Assembly (NCBI GenBank): GCA_009861545.1
Contig: VXME01000071.1
Location: 23,189 to 87,188 of the forward strand
Source of the DNA: Acidobacteriota bacterium
GTDB lineage: Bacteria; Acidobacteriota; Vicinamibacteria; Vicinamibacterales; UBA8438
DNA length: 64,000 nt
Direction: 5' to 3'
Position 1 is the first letter of the stretch; every line of letters begins with the position of its first letter. Made by a program: the position numbers and the translations under genes. This document shows, piece by piece, positions 9,045-16,232 of this stretch. The notes beneath the pieces were generated by a model. The model did not search any database, had not been told where the DNA came from, and saw nothing but the letters and a program-made list of their open reading frames with translations.

Positions 9045-10012
9045 CAGCGGCCGCCTCCGGCCGGAAACAGCTCCAGCAACGACAGCGGGTCTACGCGGGC
9101 GTTGTTCAGGCGCACGGTCCAATGGAGGTGCGGGCCGGTGACCCGGCCGGTCGCGCCGACCTTGCCGACCACCATGCCCTTGCGCACGCGATCGCCCTCG
9201 GCGACATCGATCGCGGACAGGTGCGCGAAGTAGGAGTAGAGACCCCAGCCGTGGTCGATTATCACGACGTTGCCCGAGAAATAGAGATCGGTGGCAAGGA
9301 CCACGACACCGTCGTTGGGCGCCGCGATCGGCGTGCCCGTCCCGGCCAGGAAGTCCGCGCCGCTGTGCGGGCTCCGGGGCTGGCCGTTGAAGACGCTACG
9401 GCGCCCGAAGGCGCTGTTCGCACGCGCCGAAACCGGGCGAAGGAACCCGCCGCGCCAGTACCGCACGGCGGTGGAAACGGGAAAGAGCGCCGCCTGTTGA
9501 TCCCGCTCGCGCAGGATCCGCTCCACGACCTCGGGAGGCGGATCGACGTAACGCGGCTCGACGCGCAGCCTCCGGGTGGCGAACTGCTTGGGCTCGACCG
9601 CGAGCGTGTAGTCGGTCTCGGCCAGCGAACCGTCGACGGCCGTCGCCCGAACGGCGACCACGTGCTCTCCCGGCTCTACCTCGAGATCGATCCCGACGAG
9701 CGCCGACCAGACGTTGGCGGGCCCGGCCGGGAAGAAACGCAGCTCGGCGCCGAACGCCGTGGCCGCGAGCGCCGCCGGCGCCTCGGAGGTCCGGACGTTG
9801 AGGACCACGATCTCCCCCGGATGCAGGGCGCGCGCCCGATGGGTGACGTTGACGATCAGATCGGCGGCGCCCTGGCCGGCGGACGCGGCCGGAACGCCCG
9901 TCAGCAACGCCGTGACGACAGCGCACACGCACCACGCCGTCACGCGAATCCGAGGTCGGGCGGCGCGATCCTGGCGCCTGGCCGATCTTTGTGCAACGCG
10001 GGCCTTCACCAC
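9044..10012 (-). CDS. Exported M23 (LytM-type) metallopeptidase
   Basis: Murein endopeptidase-type protein. GTG start at 10012 with AGGAG upstream. Signal segment around residues 24-46, an Ig-like beta-rich region about 50-140, then the LytM domain at the C-terminus with zinc ligands His216 and Asp220 (PHSGADF), His264 (AHLS) and His297 (GPHLHW). All ligands are present, so it is likely an active peptidoglycan hydrolase rather than an EnvC-like activator. 322 residues. It is six bases from the end of the upstream Nramp-like gene and coupled to the S51 gene downstream, so the three probably form one transcript. Confidence 0.92.
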   Translation of the reverse strand: MVKARVAQRSARRQDRAARPRIRVTAWCVCAVVTALLTGVPAASAGQGAADLIVNVTHRARALHPGEIVVLNVRTSEAPAALAATAFGAELRFFPAGPANVWSALVGIDLEVEPGEHVVAVRATAVDGSLAETDYTLAVEPKQFATRRLRVEPRYVDPPPEVVERILRERDQQAALFPVSTAVRYWRGGFLRPVSARANSAFGRRSVFNGQPRSPHSGADFLAGTGTPIAAPNDGVVVLATDLYFSGNVVIIDHGWGLYSYFAHLSAIDVAEGDRVRKGMVVGKVGATGRVTGPHLHWTVRLNNARVDPLSLLELFPAGGGR

Positions 10013-10018
10013 GAACTC

Positions 10019-11533
10019 CTATCCGAAAAGCGTCACTCCGAACACGCGGGCCAGGATTACCACGGCGGTCAGGCCGGTGAACACGACGAGGCTGAACCAC
10101 GCGAAGGCGCGCACCGCCGGCGAGGGATAGAAGGCGGTGTCGTTCTTCGGAATCACCGTCACGCAGTAGTACAGGTTCAGGAAGAAGATCACCGGCGCGA
10201 TGAAGAACGCGAGCGCCGAGGAGACCAGCACCAGGAACACCGGGCGCGGCAGGCCGGCGAGGATCAGCACGGCGGCGATCAGCGAGTAGAACATCGTGAT
10301 GCGGTAGATGTTGTACTCGGAGGCCGCGGTCCGTCGGTGGTCGTCGGTCAACTGGTCGGCGGCGATGCCGGGCAGCGCGGCCGTGGCGCGGAACAGGTTC
10401 CGGCAGCAGGCCGCGACCACCCGCGGCCAGCCGTCGAAGTAGTTGAAGGCGGTGGAGAAAGTGGCCGCGAACGCGCCCAGCAGAAAGATCAGCATCATTC
10501 CCGGTCCGATGCTGTCGGTGAAGATGCGCGCGATCTCGCCGATGACGGCGTTCCCCGCCACCTCGGCCGGGTAGAGCCAGACCGCGGCCAGCAACAGGAA
10601 GATGACCGCGAGCAGGAACGACACGACGTGACCGAGCGTGAAGTCCCAGAGCCCGATGCGGAACCAGCGCCGGCAGTACTCCTGCGCGTGCTCGGGCAAC
10701 TTCGAGACGTCTACCGCCAGGTCCGTGCTGGGCGACCCGCCGAACGGATCGAACCGCTTCGCCAGCCCGTCCCGCTCGAGCTGCTCGCGGATGCGCCCCA
10801 TGCCGACGCGCTTCGCCTTGCCCCACTCCGAGGCCTGCAGCGACACGTCGATGCCGGTGGGCAGCAACCCCAGGAACGCGGCGATGACGAGCCACGAGCC
10901 GACCGGCGTCTCGAAGACGAAGAACCGACCCATCGCCGACATCGGCGCCGGCTCGAAGAGGTAGACGCCGACCGTCGACACGAACAGCAGTCCGGCCAGC
11001 ACCTTGGTGGACAGCTCTACGGCGGCGTAGCGCCCGTAGAGGATGATGCCGACCGAGAGGGCCCCGAGCCCGAGCCCGTACAGCCACGCCGGCAGGCCGA
11101 GGCCGAGATACTCGGAAAAGACATAGAACAGGACGGCGGCGGCGGCGGCCAGACGTCCCGCCTGACCGAGCGCGCACTGGACGATCGTGGTGATCAGCAC
11201 GTACCAGACCGGCCACTTGCCGGGGGCGGTGGTATACGCGTCGAGCATGCTGCGGCCGGTCGCGTTGGTGAACCGGAACGCCATCTCGAAGCCGTAGTAC
11301 TTGAAGATGTAGGCCACCGGAATGCACCAGAGCAGTGCGTATTCGAAACGCCCGCCGGCCACCGGCGCGGTGACGAGATGACTCGTGCCGATCCCGGTCA
11401 TCATCAGGATCAACCCCGGCCCGAAGTGGCGCAGGAGCCCGCGCGCGCCGGTGTCGGGCAGCGGAAGCCGATTCAGACTCTCGGACGCCGCGGACCCGGA
11501 TCGCGCGGAAGCGGACGGCTGGTCGTTCGGCAT
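10019..11533 (-). CDS. Nramp-related membrane transporter without the canonical metal-site motifs
   Basis: Polytopic protein of 504 residues, about 11-12 TM segments, related to Nramp divalent-metal transporters by its LLRHFGPGLILM start and overall layout. The TM1 DPGN motif of true Nramps is replaced by GIGTSH, and the TM6 MPH-type motif by PTGIDVS, so the usual Mn/Fe ligands are absent. A long polar loop (about residues 230-275, rich in Arg/Asp/Glu) follows TM6. The cargo is therefore uncertain. No Shine-Dalgarno; a TACGAT box ends seven bases before the ATG. It heads a three-gene minus-strand unit with the M23 and S51 peptidases. Confidence 0.82.
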   Translation of the reverse strand: MPNDQPSASARSGSAASESLNRLPLPDTGARGLLRHFGPGLILMMTGIGTSHLVTAPVAGGRFEYALLWCIPVAYIFKYYGFEMAFRFTNATGRSMLDAYTTAPGKWPVWYVLITTIVQCALGQAGRLAAAAAVLFYVFSEYLGLGLPAWLYGLGLGALSVGIILYGRYAAVELSTKVLAGLLFVSTVGVYLFEPAPMSAMGRFFVFETPVGSWLVIAAFLGLLPTGIDVSLQASEWGKAKRVGMGRIREQLERDGLAKRFDPFGGSPSTDLAVDVSKLPEHAQEYCRRWFRIGLWDFTLGHVVSFLLAVIFLLLAAVWLYPAEVAGNAVIGEIARIFTDSIGPGMMLIFLLGAFAATFSTAFNYFDGWPRVVAACCRNLFRATAALPGIAADQLTDDHRRTAASEYNIYRITMFYSLIAAVLILAGLPRPVFLVLVSSALAFFIAPVIFFLNLYYCVTVIPKNDTAFYPSPAVRAFAWFSLVVFTGLTAVVILARVFGVTLFG

Positions 11534-11540
11534 GGCGGCA

Positions 11541-11546
11541 ATCGTA
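11541..11546 (-). promoter_or_regulatory. Putative -10 box of leaderless Nramp-like gene
   Basis: TACGAT on the minus strand, seven bases before the ATG at 11533. A -10 box this close puts the transcription start at or next to the start codon. No Shine-Dalgarno is present. Confidence 0.45.
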
Positions 11547-11617
11547 TCAGACCGCCCGCGGGCCCCTGGTCCGCGTCGTGTGCGGGCGCCGTCCCTGCGG
11601 CGCAGGCTCCGGGTCCC

Positions 11618-12442
11618 CTACGTGGAAGGCGAACCGGGGAGCGGCGACTGGTACAGCGCCCTGCCCACGAAGAACGGACCCATCTGCTGGATGAACTCCG
11701 AGGTCTGCCGGGTGGCGCGCATGTCCTTGACCAGCCGCGACAGCGGGTACAGCTCCGGCCCGATGAGACCGATCACGAACTCGTTGTCGTCCCGGTCGAG
11801 TCCGTGGCACTCGAGCCGCACGTCCACCGCGTAGCCCGCCTCGCCGTAGCGGCGCCCCAGCATGCCGTGCTCCATCAGGATGCGCCCCTGCTCTGCACGG
11901 GGAAGCTGATTGAAGGCGCCGATGCGCCGCAACGGATACCAGACGGCCCAGGGATGGTCCGGACTCAACACGTTGCGGGGAACCTTGCGCAGCAGGAAGT
12001 CTTCGAGGTCGGCCTCGCGCCCGGAAGAATAGGTGCGGCCGATCATGGTCATCTCCGGCCGCCGCGTCAGGCTCCGGAAGCACACGCCGGTGAGCAGGCT
12101 GCGACCCGCCTCGGCGAAGCACGCCGGATCCTCGCTCATCAGCACCACCCCGAGGCCGCGCGGGTCGTTCAGATCGGCGTAGACGGCGGCGTCGAGGCCG
12201 CTCCGCCGCACCGCGTCGACGACCCCGTCCGGCGGGGGACAGTCGGTGAACACGTGGAGCTGCACGAACAGCCGGCGGGTGGAGGTCTGCGGCACGCCGC
12301 GGACCGGCGCGCCATGCTCCCGCAGGTCCGGGGCGCCTTCGTCGTGACCGCCGCCGCGAGCTGCAACGCCGGGGGGCGGGCCGCCTGCGGCGGGCCGACC
12401 GGCGGGGACAGTTGCCGGATCGAGTGTCGTCGGGTCGGACAT
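11618..12442 (-). CDS. hemQ: HemQ-type coproheme decarboxylase / chlorite dismutase family
   Basis: Member of the chlorite dismutase superfamily, in the HemQ branch that decarboxylates coproheme to haem b. The haem-ligand region MEHGMLGRRY supplies His192, and WYPLRR supplies Tyr169, the position of the radical-forming catalytic Tyr in HemQ. The C-terminal EFIQQMGPFFVGR matches the family ending. The first about 55 residues are low-complexity Pro/Gly/Ala and probably disordered. 274 residues. A HemQ implies a coproporphyrin-dependent haem route, which fits the haem demand of the act operon and the globin domain. Divergent from udk by 97 bp. Confidence 0.85.
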   Translation of the reverse strand: MSDPTTLDPATVPAGRPAAGGPPPGVAARGGGHDEGAPDLREHGAPVRGVPQTSTRRLFVQLHVFTDCPPPDGVVDAVRRSGLDAAVYADLNDPRGLGVVLMSEDPACFAEAGRSLLTGVCFRSLTRRPEMTMIGRTYSSGREADLEDFLLRKVPRNVLSPDHPWAVWYPLRRIGAFNQLPRAEQGRILMEHGMLGRRYGEAGYAVDVRLECHGLDRDDNEFVIGLIGPELYPLSRLVKDMRATRQTSEFIQQMGPFFVGRALYQSPLPGSPST

Positions 12443-12449
12443 CGAAGCG

Positions 12450-12455
12450 ATTCTA
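12450..12455 (-). promoter_or_regulatory. Putative -10 box of leaderless hemQ-like gene
   Basis: TAGAAT (within TATAGAAT) on the minus strand, seven bases upstream of the ATG at 12442, with no Shine-Dalgarno between. Confidence 0.5.
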
Positions 12456-12527
12456 TACTGACCGTTCGAACCGACTCGCCGCATCCCGCATCGCGGCCCG
12501 GAAGGAACCGCCGCGACCGGCGCGGCG

Positions 12528-12533
12528 TAGCAT
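12528..12533 (+). promoter_or_regulatory. Putative -10 box of leaderless uridine kinase gene
   Basis: TAGCAT ends six bases before the ATG at 12540; there is no Shine-Dalgarno in the six intervening bases. Confidence 0.45.
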
Positions 12534-12539
12534 GACCGA

Positions 12540-13190
12540 ATGACGCGGCCCCATCTGATCGCGGTCGCCGGGGCCTCCGGGAGCGGCAAGACGACCCTGG
12601 CGCAACGTCTCGCCGCGGCCCTCGGACCGCCCGACGCGGTGGTGCTTCCGCTCGACGCCTACTACCGGGATCGCCCGGAAGCAACCGCCGCGGAGCTGGA
12701 CACGGCCAACTACGACGCGCCGCAGGCCGTCGACGCGGCCCTGCTCGAGGCGCACGTGCGGCAGCTTCGCGCCGGTCGCGCCGTCGAGCGGCCGACCTAC
12801 GATTTCCGCATCCACCGGCGCACGACGGCCACGTGGACGGTGCGGCCCGGCCGCTGCGTGATAGTGGAAGGGATTCTCGCCCTCTACTGGTCCATGCTGC
12901 GGAACCTGTACGATACGAGCGTCTTCATGCGCATCGACGAGGCCGCCGCGCTGGCACGGCGGGTGGCGCGCGACTGCGAATCCCGCGGGCGCAGCCCGGC
13001 GTCCGTACGGCAGCAGTGGGAGAGGACCGTCTGGCCGATGTACCGGCGCCACGTCGAACCGACGGCGCGCTTCGCGGACGTCGTGGTCGACGGCGCCGCG
13101 CCGATCGCGGCGAGCCTGGCCGCCGTGCTCGCCCACGTACGCCCCCGCGGAAGCAAGAGCCCCCGCGCCACCGGCCGTCAGCCCGGCTGA
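12540..13190 (+). CDS. udk: Uridine kinase family P-loop kinase
   Basis: ATP/GTP-dependent phosphorylation of uridine/cytidine in pyrimidine salvage, or a close phosphoribulokinase-like relative. Walker A GASGSGKTTL is near residue 10. The DAYYRD segment, YDAPQAVD, PTYDFRIHRR and IVEGILALYW are the classic uridine-kinase motifs. 216 residues, normal length, with a short basic tail. It overlaps the convergent PAS-GAF gene by 13 bases. Alternatives within the PRK/URK superfamily cannot be excluded. Confidence 0.87.
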   Translation: MTRPHLIAVAGASGSGKTTLAQRLAAALGPPDAVVLPLDAYYRDRPEATAAELDTANYDAPQAVDAALLEAHVRQLRAGRAVERPTYDFRIHRRTTATWTVRPGRCVIVEGILALYWSMLRNLYDTSVFMRIDEAAALARRVARDCESRGRSPASVRQQWERTVWPMYRRHVEPTARFADVVVDGAAPIAASLAAVLAHVRPRGSKSPRATGRQPG

Positions 13191-14239
13191 AATCCGGCGT
13201 CCGGCGCCGCAGCGGGCGTAAAGGCGGCCCGCTCGCGCTCGATGACGTGGGCGAGCTGTCCGACGGCGCTGACGATGAGCCGTTCCCGAATCGGATCCGG
13301 GGCCGTCGAAGCCGCCGCGAAGAGCTCGACCACGGCGACCACCCGGCCTGCCGATGAAACCGGGACCGCGCAGATCGATCGAATGCCGCCCAGGGCGTCC
13401 CGGCGCGCGTCGGACAGTCGCGGATCGACGGTCACGTTCGCTATCCAGGTCGCCGCCGCGGAGGCGACGGCGCGCCGCAGCACCTGATCGTCCGCATCGT
13501 CGCAGCAGGCGTCGATCGCGGAGCGGGTCGCGAGTGGTGCGACCTGTTCGTTCGCGACGTGCCACACGCCGGTCGAGACCAGCGCGCCGCTGCCGTCGGC
13601 CGCGGCGAGATAGGCGGTGCCGGCATCCCATCCCCCCGACTCGGCCAGCAGCCGGGTCACGTCGCGGACGGCCTGGTGGAACGACCCCGCCTCGTGACCC
13701 ACGGCCACGGCTTCCTGGAGTACGCGCAACGCCGCCGCCTGCGCGGTCGCCGAGGGTGCGGCAGCCGCAGCGCCGGCCGCGGCGGCGCAGGCGGCGGTGA
13801 CGTCGGTGTAGACGAGCAGGGTCTCTCCCTGCTCGGTGGGCCGCATGCGGATCTCGATCCGGCGGTCGTCCGGCGTGCGGCGCGTCTCGGTCGACGCCTC
13901 GGCGCGACCGGCAAGCCGCTTCTCGATCCAGTCCTCGATCTCCTCCTCGGGCACTATCACCACCGCCCGGGTGGCGGTGTAGCGCACGAGATCCTCGAAC
14001 TCGAGACCGCGCTGCAGGGTCACCTCGGGATAGAACTCCCGAAAGCGGGCGTTGCAAGCGACGAGCCGGCCGCCGGAATCCCAGACCGCCAGCCCCGCGC
14101 CGTCGCTCTCGAGCAGCGCCGCGATCCGCGCCCGGGCCCTGTCGTGGCTGGCCCGGACGGCCCGCAGCCGCCATACCAGGCCCGCGAGAAGGACGAGGAG
14201 CAGGCCGATGAGAACACCGGCTGCCCCCAGCAGGGTCAC
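13178..14239 (-). CDS. Membrane-anchored PAS-GAF sensor protein without output domain
   Basis: 353 residues. A single N-terminal TM (about 2-24), a short coiled segment, a PAS-like domain (about 38-130, with GAGLAVWDSGGRLVACN), an alanine-rich linker (about 131-155) and a GAF-like domain (about 160-340, with ICAVPVSSAGRVVAVVELF). No histidine kinase, GGDEF, EAL or HTH domain follows. Starts at GTG 14239 without a Shine-Dalgarno; a TAAGAT box ends six bases upstream. It converges with udk. It probably senses a ligand or redox state and passes the signal to a partner encoded elsewhere. Confidence 0.8.
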   Translation of the reverse strand: MTLLGAAGVLIGLLLVLLAGLVWRLRAVRASHDRARARIAALLESDGAGLAVWDSGGRLVACNARFREFYPEVTLQRGLEFEDLVRYTATRAVVIVPEEEIEDWIEKRLAGRAEASTETRRTPDDRRIEIRMRPTEQGETLLVYTDVTAACAAAAGAAAAAPSATAQAAALRVLQEAVAVGHEAGSFHQAVRDVTRLLAESGGWDAGTAYLAAADGSGALVSTGVWHVANEQVAPLATRSAIDACCDDADDQVLRRAVASAAATWIANVTVDPRLSDARRDALGGIRSICAVPVSSAGRVVAVVELFAAASTAPDPIRERLIVSAVGQLAHVIERERAAFTPAAAPDAGFQPG

Positions 14240-14245
14240 GGAGCG

Positions 14246-14251
14246 ATCTTA
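14246..14251 (-). promoter_or_regulatory. Putative -10 box of leaderless PAS-GAF gene
   Basis: TAAGAT on the minus strand, six bases before the GTG at 14239, no Shine-Dalgarno. Confidence 0.45.
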
Positions 14252-14317
14252 CCGGCAGCACGCCGCACACCTGGACGCGCGCTCCCGAACCGCCCGAGGC
14301 GAGCCGTACCGAGGATC

Positions 14318-14346
14318 TTGACAGCCTGCCCGAGCCGTCGTAGGTT
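14318..14346 (+). promoter_or_regulatory. Putative sigma-70-type promoter
   Basis: A perfect TTGACA at 14318-14323, a 17-base spacer and TAGGTT at 14341-14346, followed by the small exported-protein gene 26 bases on. The -10 is weak (3/6) but the -35 is exact. Confidence 0.45.
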
Positions 14347-14372
14347 GAGGATCGGCTGCAGGCCGAGGACAG

Positions 14373-14756
14373 ATGCGACTTGTGCACTTCAGCTTCACGG
14401 TGGCTCTCGGGATGGGCCTTGCCGTCCCGGCGGCCGCCGGGGCCCAGGAACCGGACGCGCCGAGCGCCGTCGAGACGGTGGACGCGAGCAGGTTGCCCGT
14501 GTCGCTCGAACGCATCAAGCGCCGGATGGCGGCGGCCGAGCCCACGCGGGAAGGCCGCCGCGGCCTCCTCGACCTGAACTTCTACGTCGACGTCTACGCG
14601 CGCGCGCCGGCCATCGAGCTGCTTCGGGACTTCGATCTGGACAGCGAGAACGTCTCGTACGGCTCACCCACCCACCGCGAGATGCTGGAGGCCGCGACGC
14701 CGCGCGAGTGGCGGCCCCGCGCCATCAGCACCGGCAACCTCTTCGGCTGGCGCTGA
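14373..14756 (+). CDS. Small exported protein of unknown function
   Basis: 127 residues with a clear signal peptide (about 1-24, ending AAGAQ). The mature part has a repeated-charge helix around VSLERIKRRMAAAEP and a segment LDLNFYVDVYARAPAIELLRDFDL, ending in a tryptophan-containing tail. I recognise no domain. GAGG lies close before the ATG, and a TTGACA-containing promoter candidate is directly upstream. It converges with the 85-residue gene, 37 bases away. Strand, signal peptide and upstream signals support a real gene. Confidence 0.72.
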   Translation: MRLVHFSFTVALGMGLAVPAAAGAQEPDAPSAVETVDASRLPVSLERIKRRMAAAEPTREGRRGLLDLNFYVDVYARAPAIELLRDFDLDSENVSYGSPTHREMLEAATPREWRPRAISTGNLFGWR

Positions 14757-14793
14757 CCCGGTCTTCCCCACCGGACCTGCCGCAGGAGTTTCC

Positions 14794-15051
14794 TCACACG
14801 TCGCAGGTCCAGTGCCGTAGCGGCACCGAGACAAGCAGATAGCGTCGGCGCAGGGCGACGACGTGGTTCGAGTACTCCTGCCTCGGGATCTCCCCACGCA
14901 CCTGCCGCGCGCGGAGCCGCCGCAGCTCGAAACGGTACAGATCGCTCACGAACTCGTGCACGAGCTCCGGGCGGGTGGATGGCGTCGGGCGGACGCCGTG
15001 GGCCGCGAGGGCCTCGAGCACCTGTGGCCGATAGCGATAACGCGCTCCCAC
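14794..15051 (-). CDS. Small basic cytoplasmic protein of unknown function
   Basis: 85 residues from GTG 15051. Arg-rich and helical with a coherent composition: RYRPQVLEALAAHGVRP, VHEFVSDLYRFELRRLRARQ and VVALRRRYLLVSVPLRHW. No signal peptide or TM. It lies 43 bases downstream of the aldolase gene on the same strand and is probably co-transcribed. I cannot assign a domain. The alternation of hydrophobic and basic residues suggests a helical nucleic-acid- or protein-binding module, which is inference only. Confidence 0.65.
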   Translation of the reverse strand: MGARYRYRPQVLEALAAHGVRPTPSTRPELVHEFVSDLYRFELRRLRARQVRGEIPRQEYSNHVVALRRRYLLVSVPLRHWTCDV

Positions 15052-15094
15052 CGGGGCGAACCACCTCGCGTCGATCGATCCGTACCCGGCGCGC

Positions 15095-16108
15095 CTAGGC
15101 CGGCTGCGGCTCGACGGACTCCACCCCGTAGGCCCCGAACCACGAGGTCGCGCCGCGCAGCGCGTCGTTGACGTTGCCGATGTTGCGCACGCCCTCGGTG
15201 TCGAGCCACGCGCGGAACGCGTCGCCCCCCTGCGTGGCGTACACCGGAATGCCCTCCTTCCAGGTCGCCCGCCCGCAGAGGACGCCCGCGAACTCGACGC
15301 CCGACTCGGTGGCCAGCTCCAGCGACTCGGTGAACTCGGCGTTGCTCACCCCGGCCGACAGGTAGATGAACGGCTTCTGCGCCACCGCGGCGGCCTGGCG
15401 GAAGGAGTGAATCGCCTCCTCCTTCGTGCAGACCCTCGTTCCCTGGAAGCTGCGGGTCCCCTCCACGAACTTCATGTTGACCGGGATCTCCACCTTCATC
15501 ACGTCGACGCCGTAGCGGTCCTTGGTGAACTCGGCCATGCTCCCCGCCACGACGTCCGGCTTGCGCTGCGCGAACGCGGGTCCCTTCTCGTCGCCGCCCT
15601 CGTGGTCGTAGCCGACGAATTCCAGGAAGAAGGGAATGTCGTTCGTGCGGCACTCGTCGCCGATGCGCTCGATGAATGCGTGCTTCTCGTGGTTGACGGC
15701 CGCCGCATCGTAGGGCGTGTAGTAGATGAGCACCTTGACGCAGTCCGCCCCCGCTTCCTTCAAGCGGCGGACCGACCAGTGCGGGAGGAGGTCGGGAAGC
15801 CGCCCGGGGCGGGTGTTGTCGTAGCCGCTCTCCTCGTAGGCGAGCAGGAGGCCGGCGTTGTCGCTCCGCCGCTTCGACGCCTCGATACCCCACTGCGGAT
15901 CGAGCAGGATCGCCGAGGCGTGGGGGGTCAGCGCCGCGGTCACGATCGACTTGAACTCCTCGAGCATCGCATCCGTCGCGTCGCCGCCGGCGGCCTTGCC
16001 GAGCGCCTTCTTCAGCGACCCGCGCTGGTCCATCGCGGCCGCCGCAATCGTGCCTGTCCCGGTGGACACCGCCTTCATCCCGGCTAGCTTTCCTGGTGTG
16101 ATCTTCAC
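15095..16108 (-). CDS. lacD: Tagatose-1,6-bisphosphate aldolase-type class I aldolase (LacD family)
   Basis: Class I aldolase-like TIM barrel; LacD enzymes cleave tagatose 1,6-bisphosphate (and often fructose isomers) to DHAP and glyceraldehyde 3-phosphate. GTG start at 16108 with GGAG six bases upstream gives 337 residues; an in-frame ATG at 16165 would add an unsupported 19. Typical pieces are MDQRGSLKKAL, ILLDPQWG, ADCVKVLIYYTPYD (candidate Schiff-base Lys), FFLEFVGYDHEG and IYLSAGVSNAEFTESL. No galactose or tagatose genes are nearby, so its physiological sugar is uncertain. Confidence 0.88.
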   Translation of the reverse strand: MKITPGKLAGMKAVSTGTGTIAAAAMDQRGSLKKALGKAAGGDATDAMLEEFKSIVTAALTPHASAILLDPQWGIEASKRRSDNAGLLLAYEESGYDNTRPGRLPDLLPHWSVRRLKEAGADCVKVLIYYTPYDAAAVNHEKHAFIERIGDECRTNDIPFFLEFVGYDHEGGDEKGPAFAQRKPDVVAGSMAEFTKDRYGVDVMKVEIPVNMKFVEGTRSFQGTRVCTKEEAIHSFRQAAAVAQKPFIYLSAGVSNAEFTESLELATESGVEFAGVLCGRATWKEGIPVYATQGGDAFRAWLDTEGVRNIGNVNDALRGATSWFGAYGVESVEPQPA

Positions 16109-16158
16109 GTCGGCTCCACTCCCTCCACGGGCAGGCGGCTGCCTCCCTGTATTAGCAA

Positions 16159-16187
16159 TTCTCATACACAGCGACTGATATTATACT
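16159..16187 (+). promoter_or_regulatory. Putative promoter of lytic transglycosylase gene, in an AT-rich divergent region
   Basis: TTCTCA at 16159-16164, a 17-base spacer, and TATACT at 16182-16187. On the opposite strand a perfect TATAAT (plus coordinates 16180-16185) points at the aldolase gene, with no good -35. This is the most AT-rich patch in the region and probably holds overlapping divergent promoters. Confidence 0.45.
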
Positions 16188-16232
16188 GGAAACTCATAAC
16201 GCTCCGGCACCGGAACCAGGAGGTAGCACGCC

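Noticed and set aside
11586..11603. Possible terminator hairpin downstream of hemQ
   Set aside because: Only a six-base GC stem with a six-base loop and no T-run; such stems are common by chance at this GC content.
11618..12442. True chlorite dismutase (perchlorate respiration)
   Set aside because: The HemQ-type Tyr169 is present, a long disordered N-terminus is present, and no perchlorate reductase genes are near.
12460..12480. tRNA-like GTTCGAA stretch upstream of hemQ
   Set aside because: No acceptor stem, anticodon arm or 3' pairing could be traced around it.
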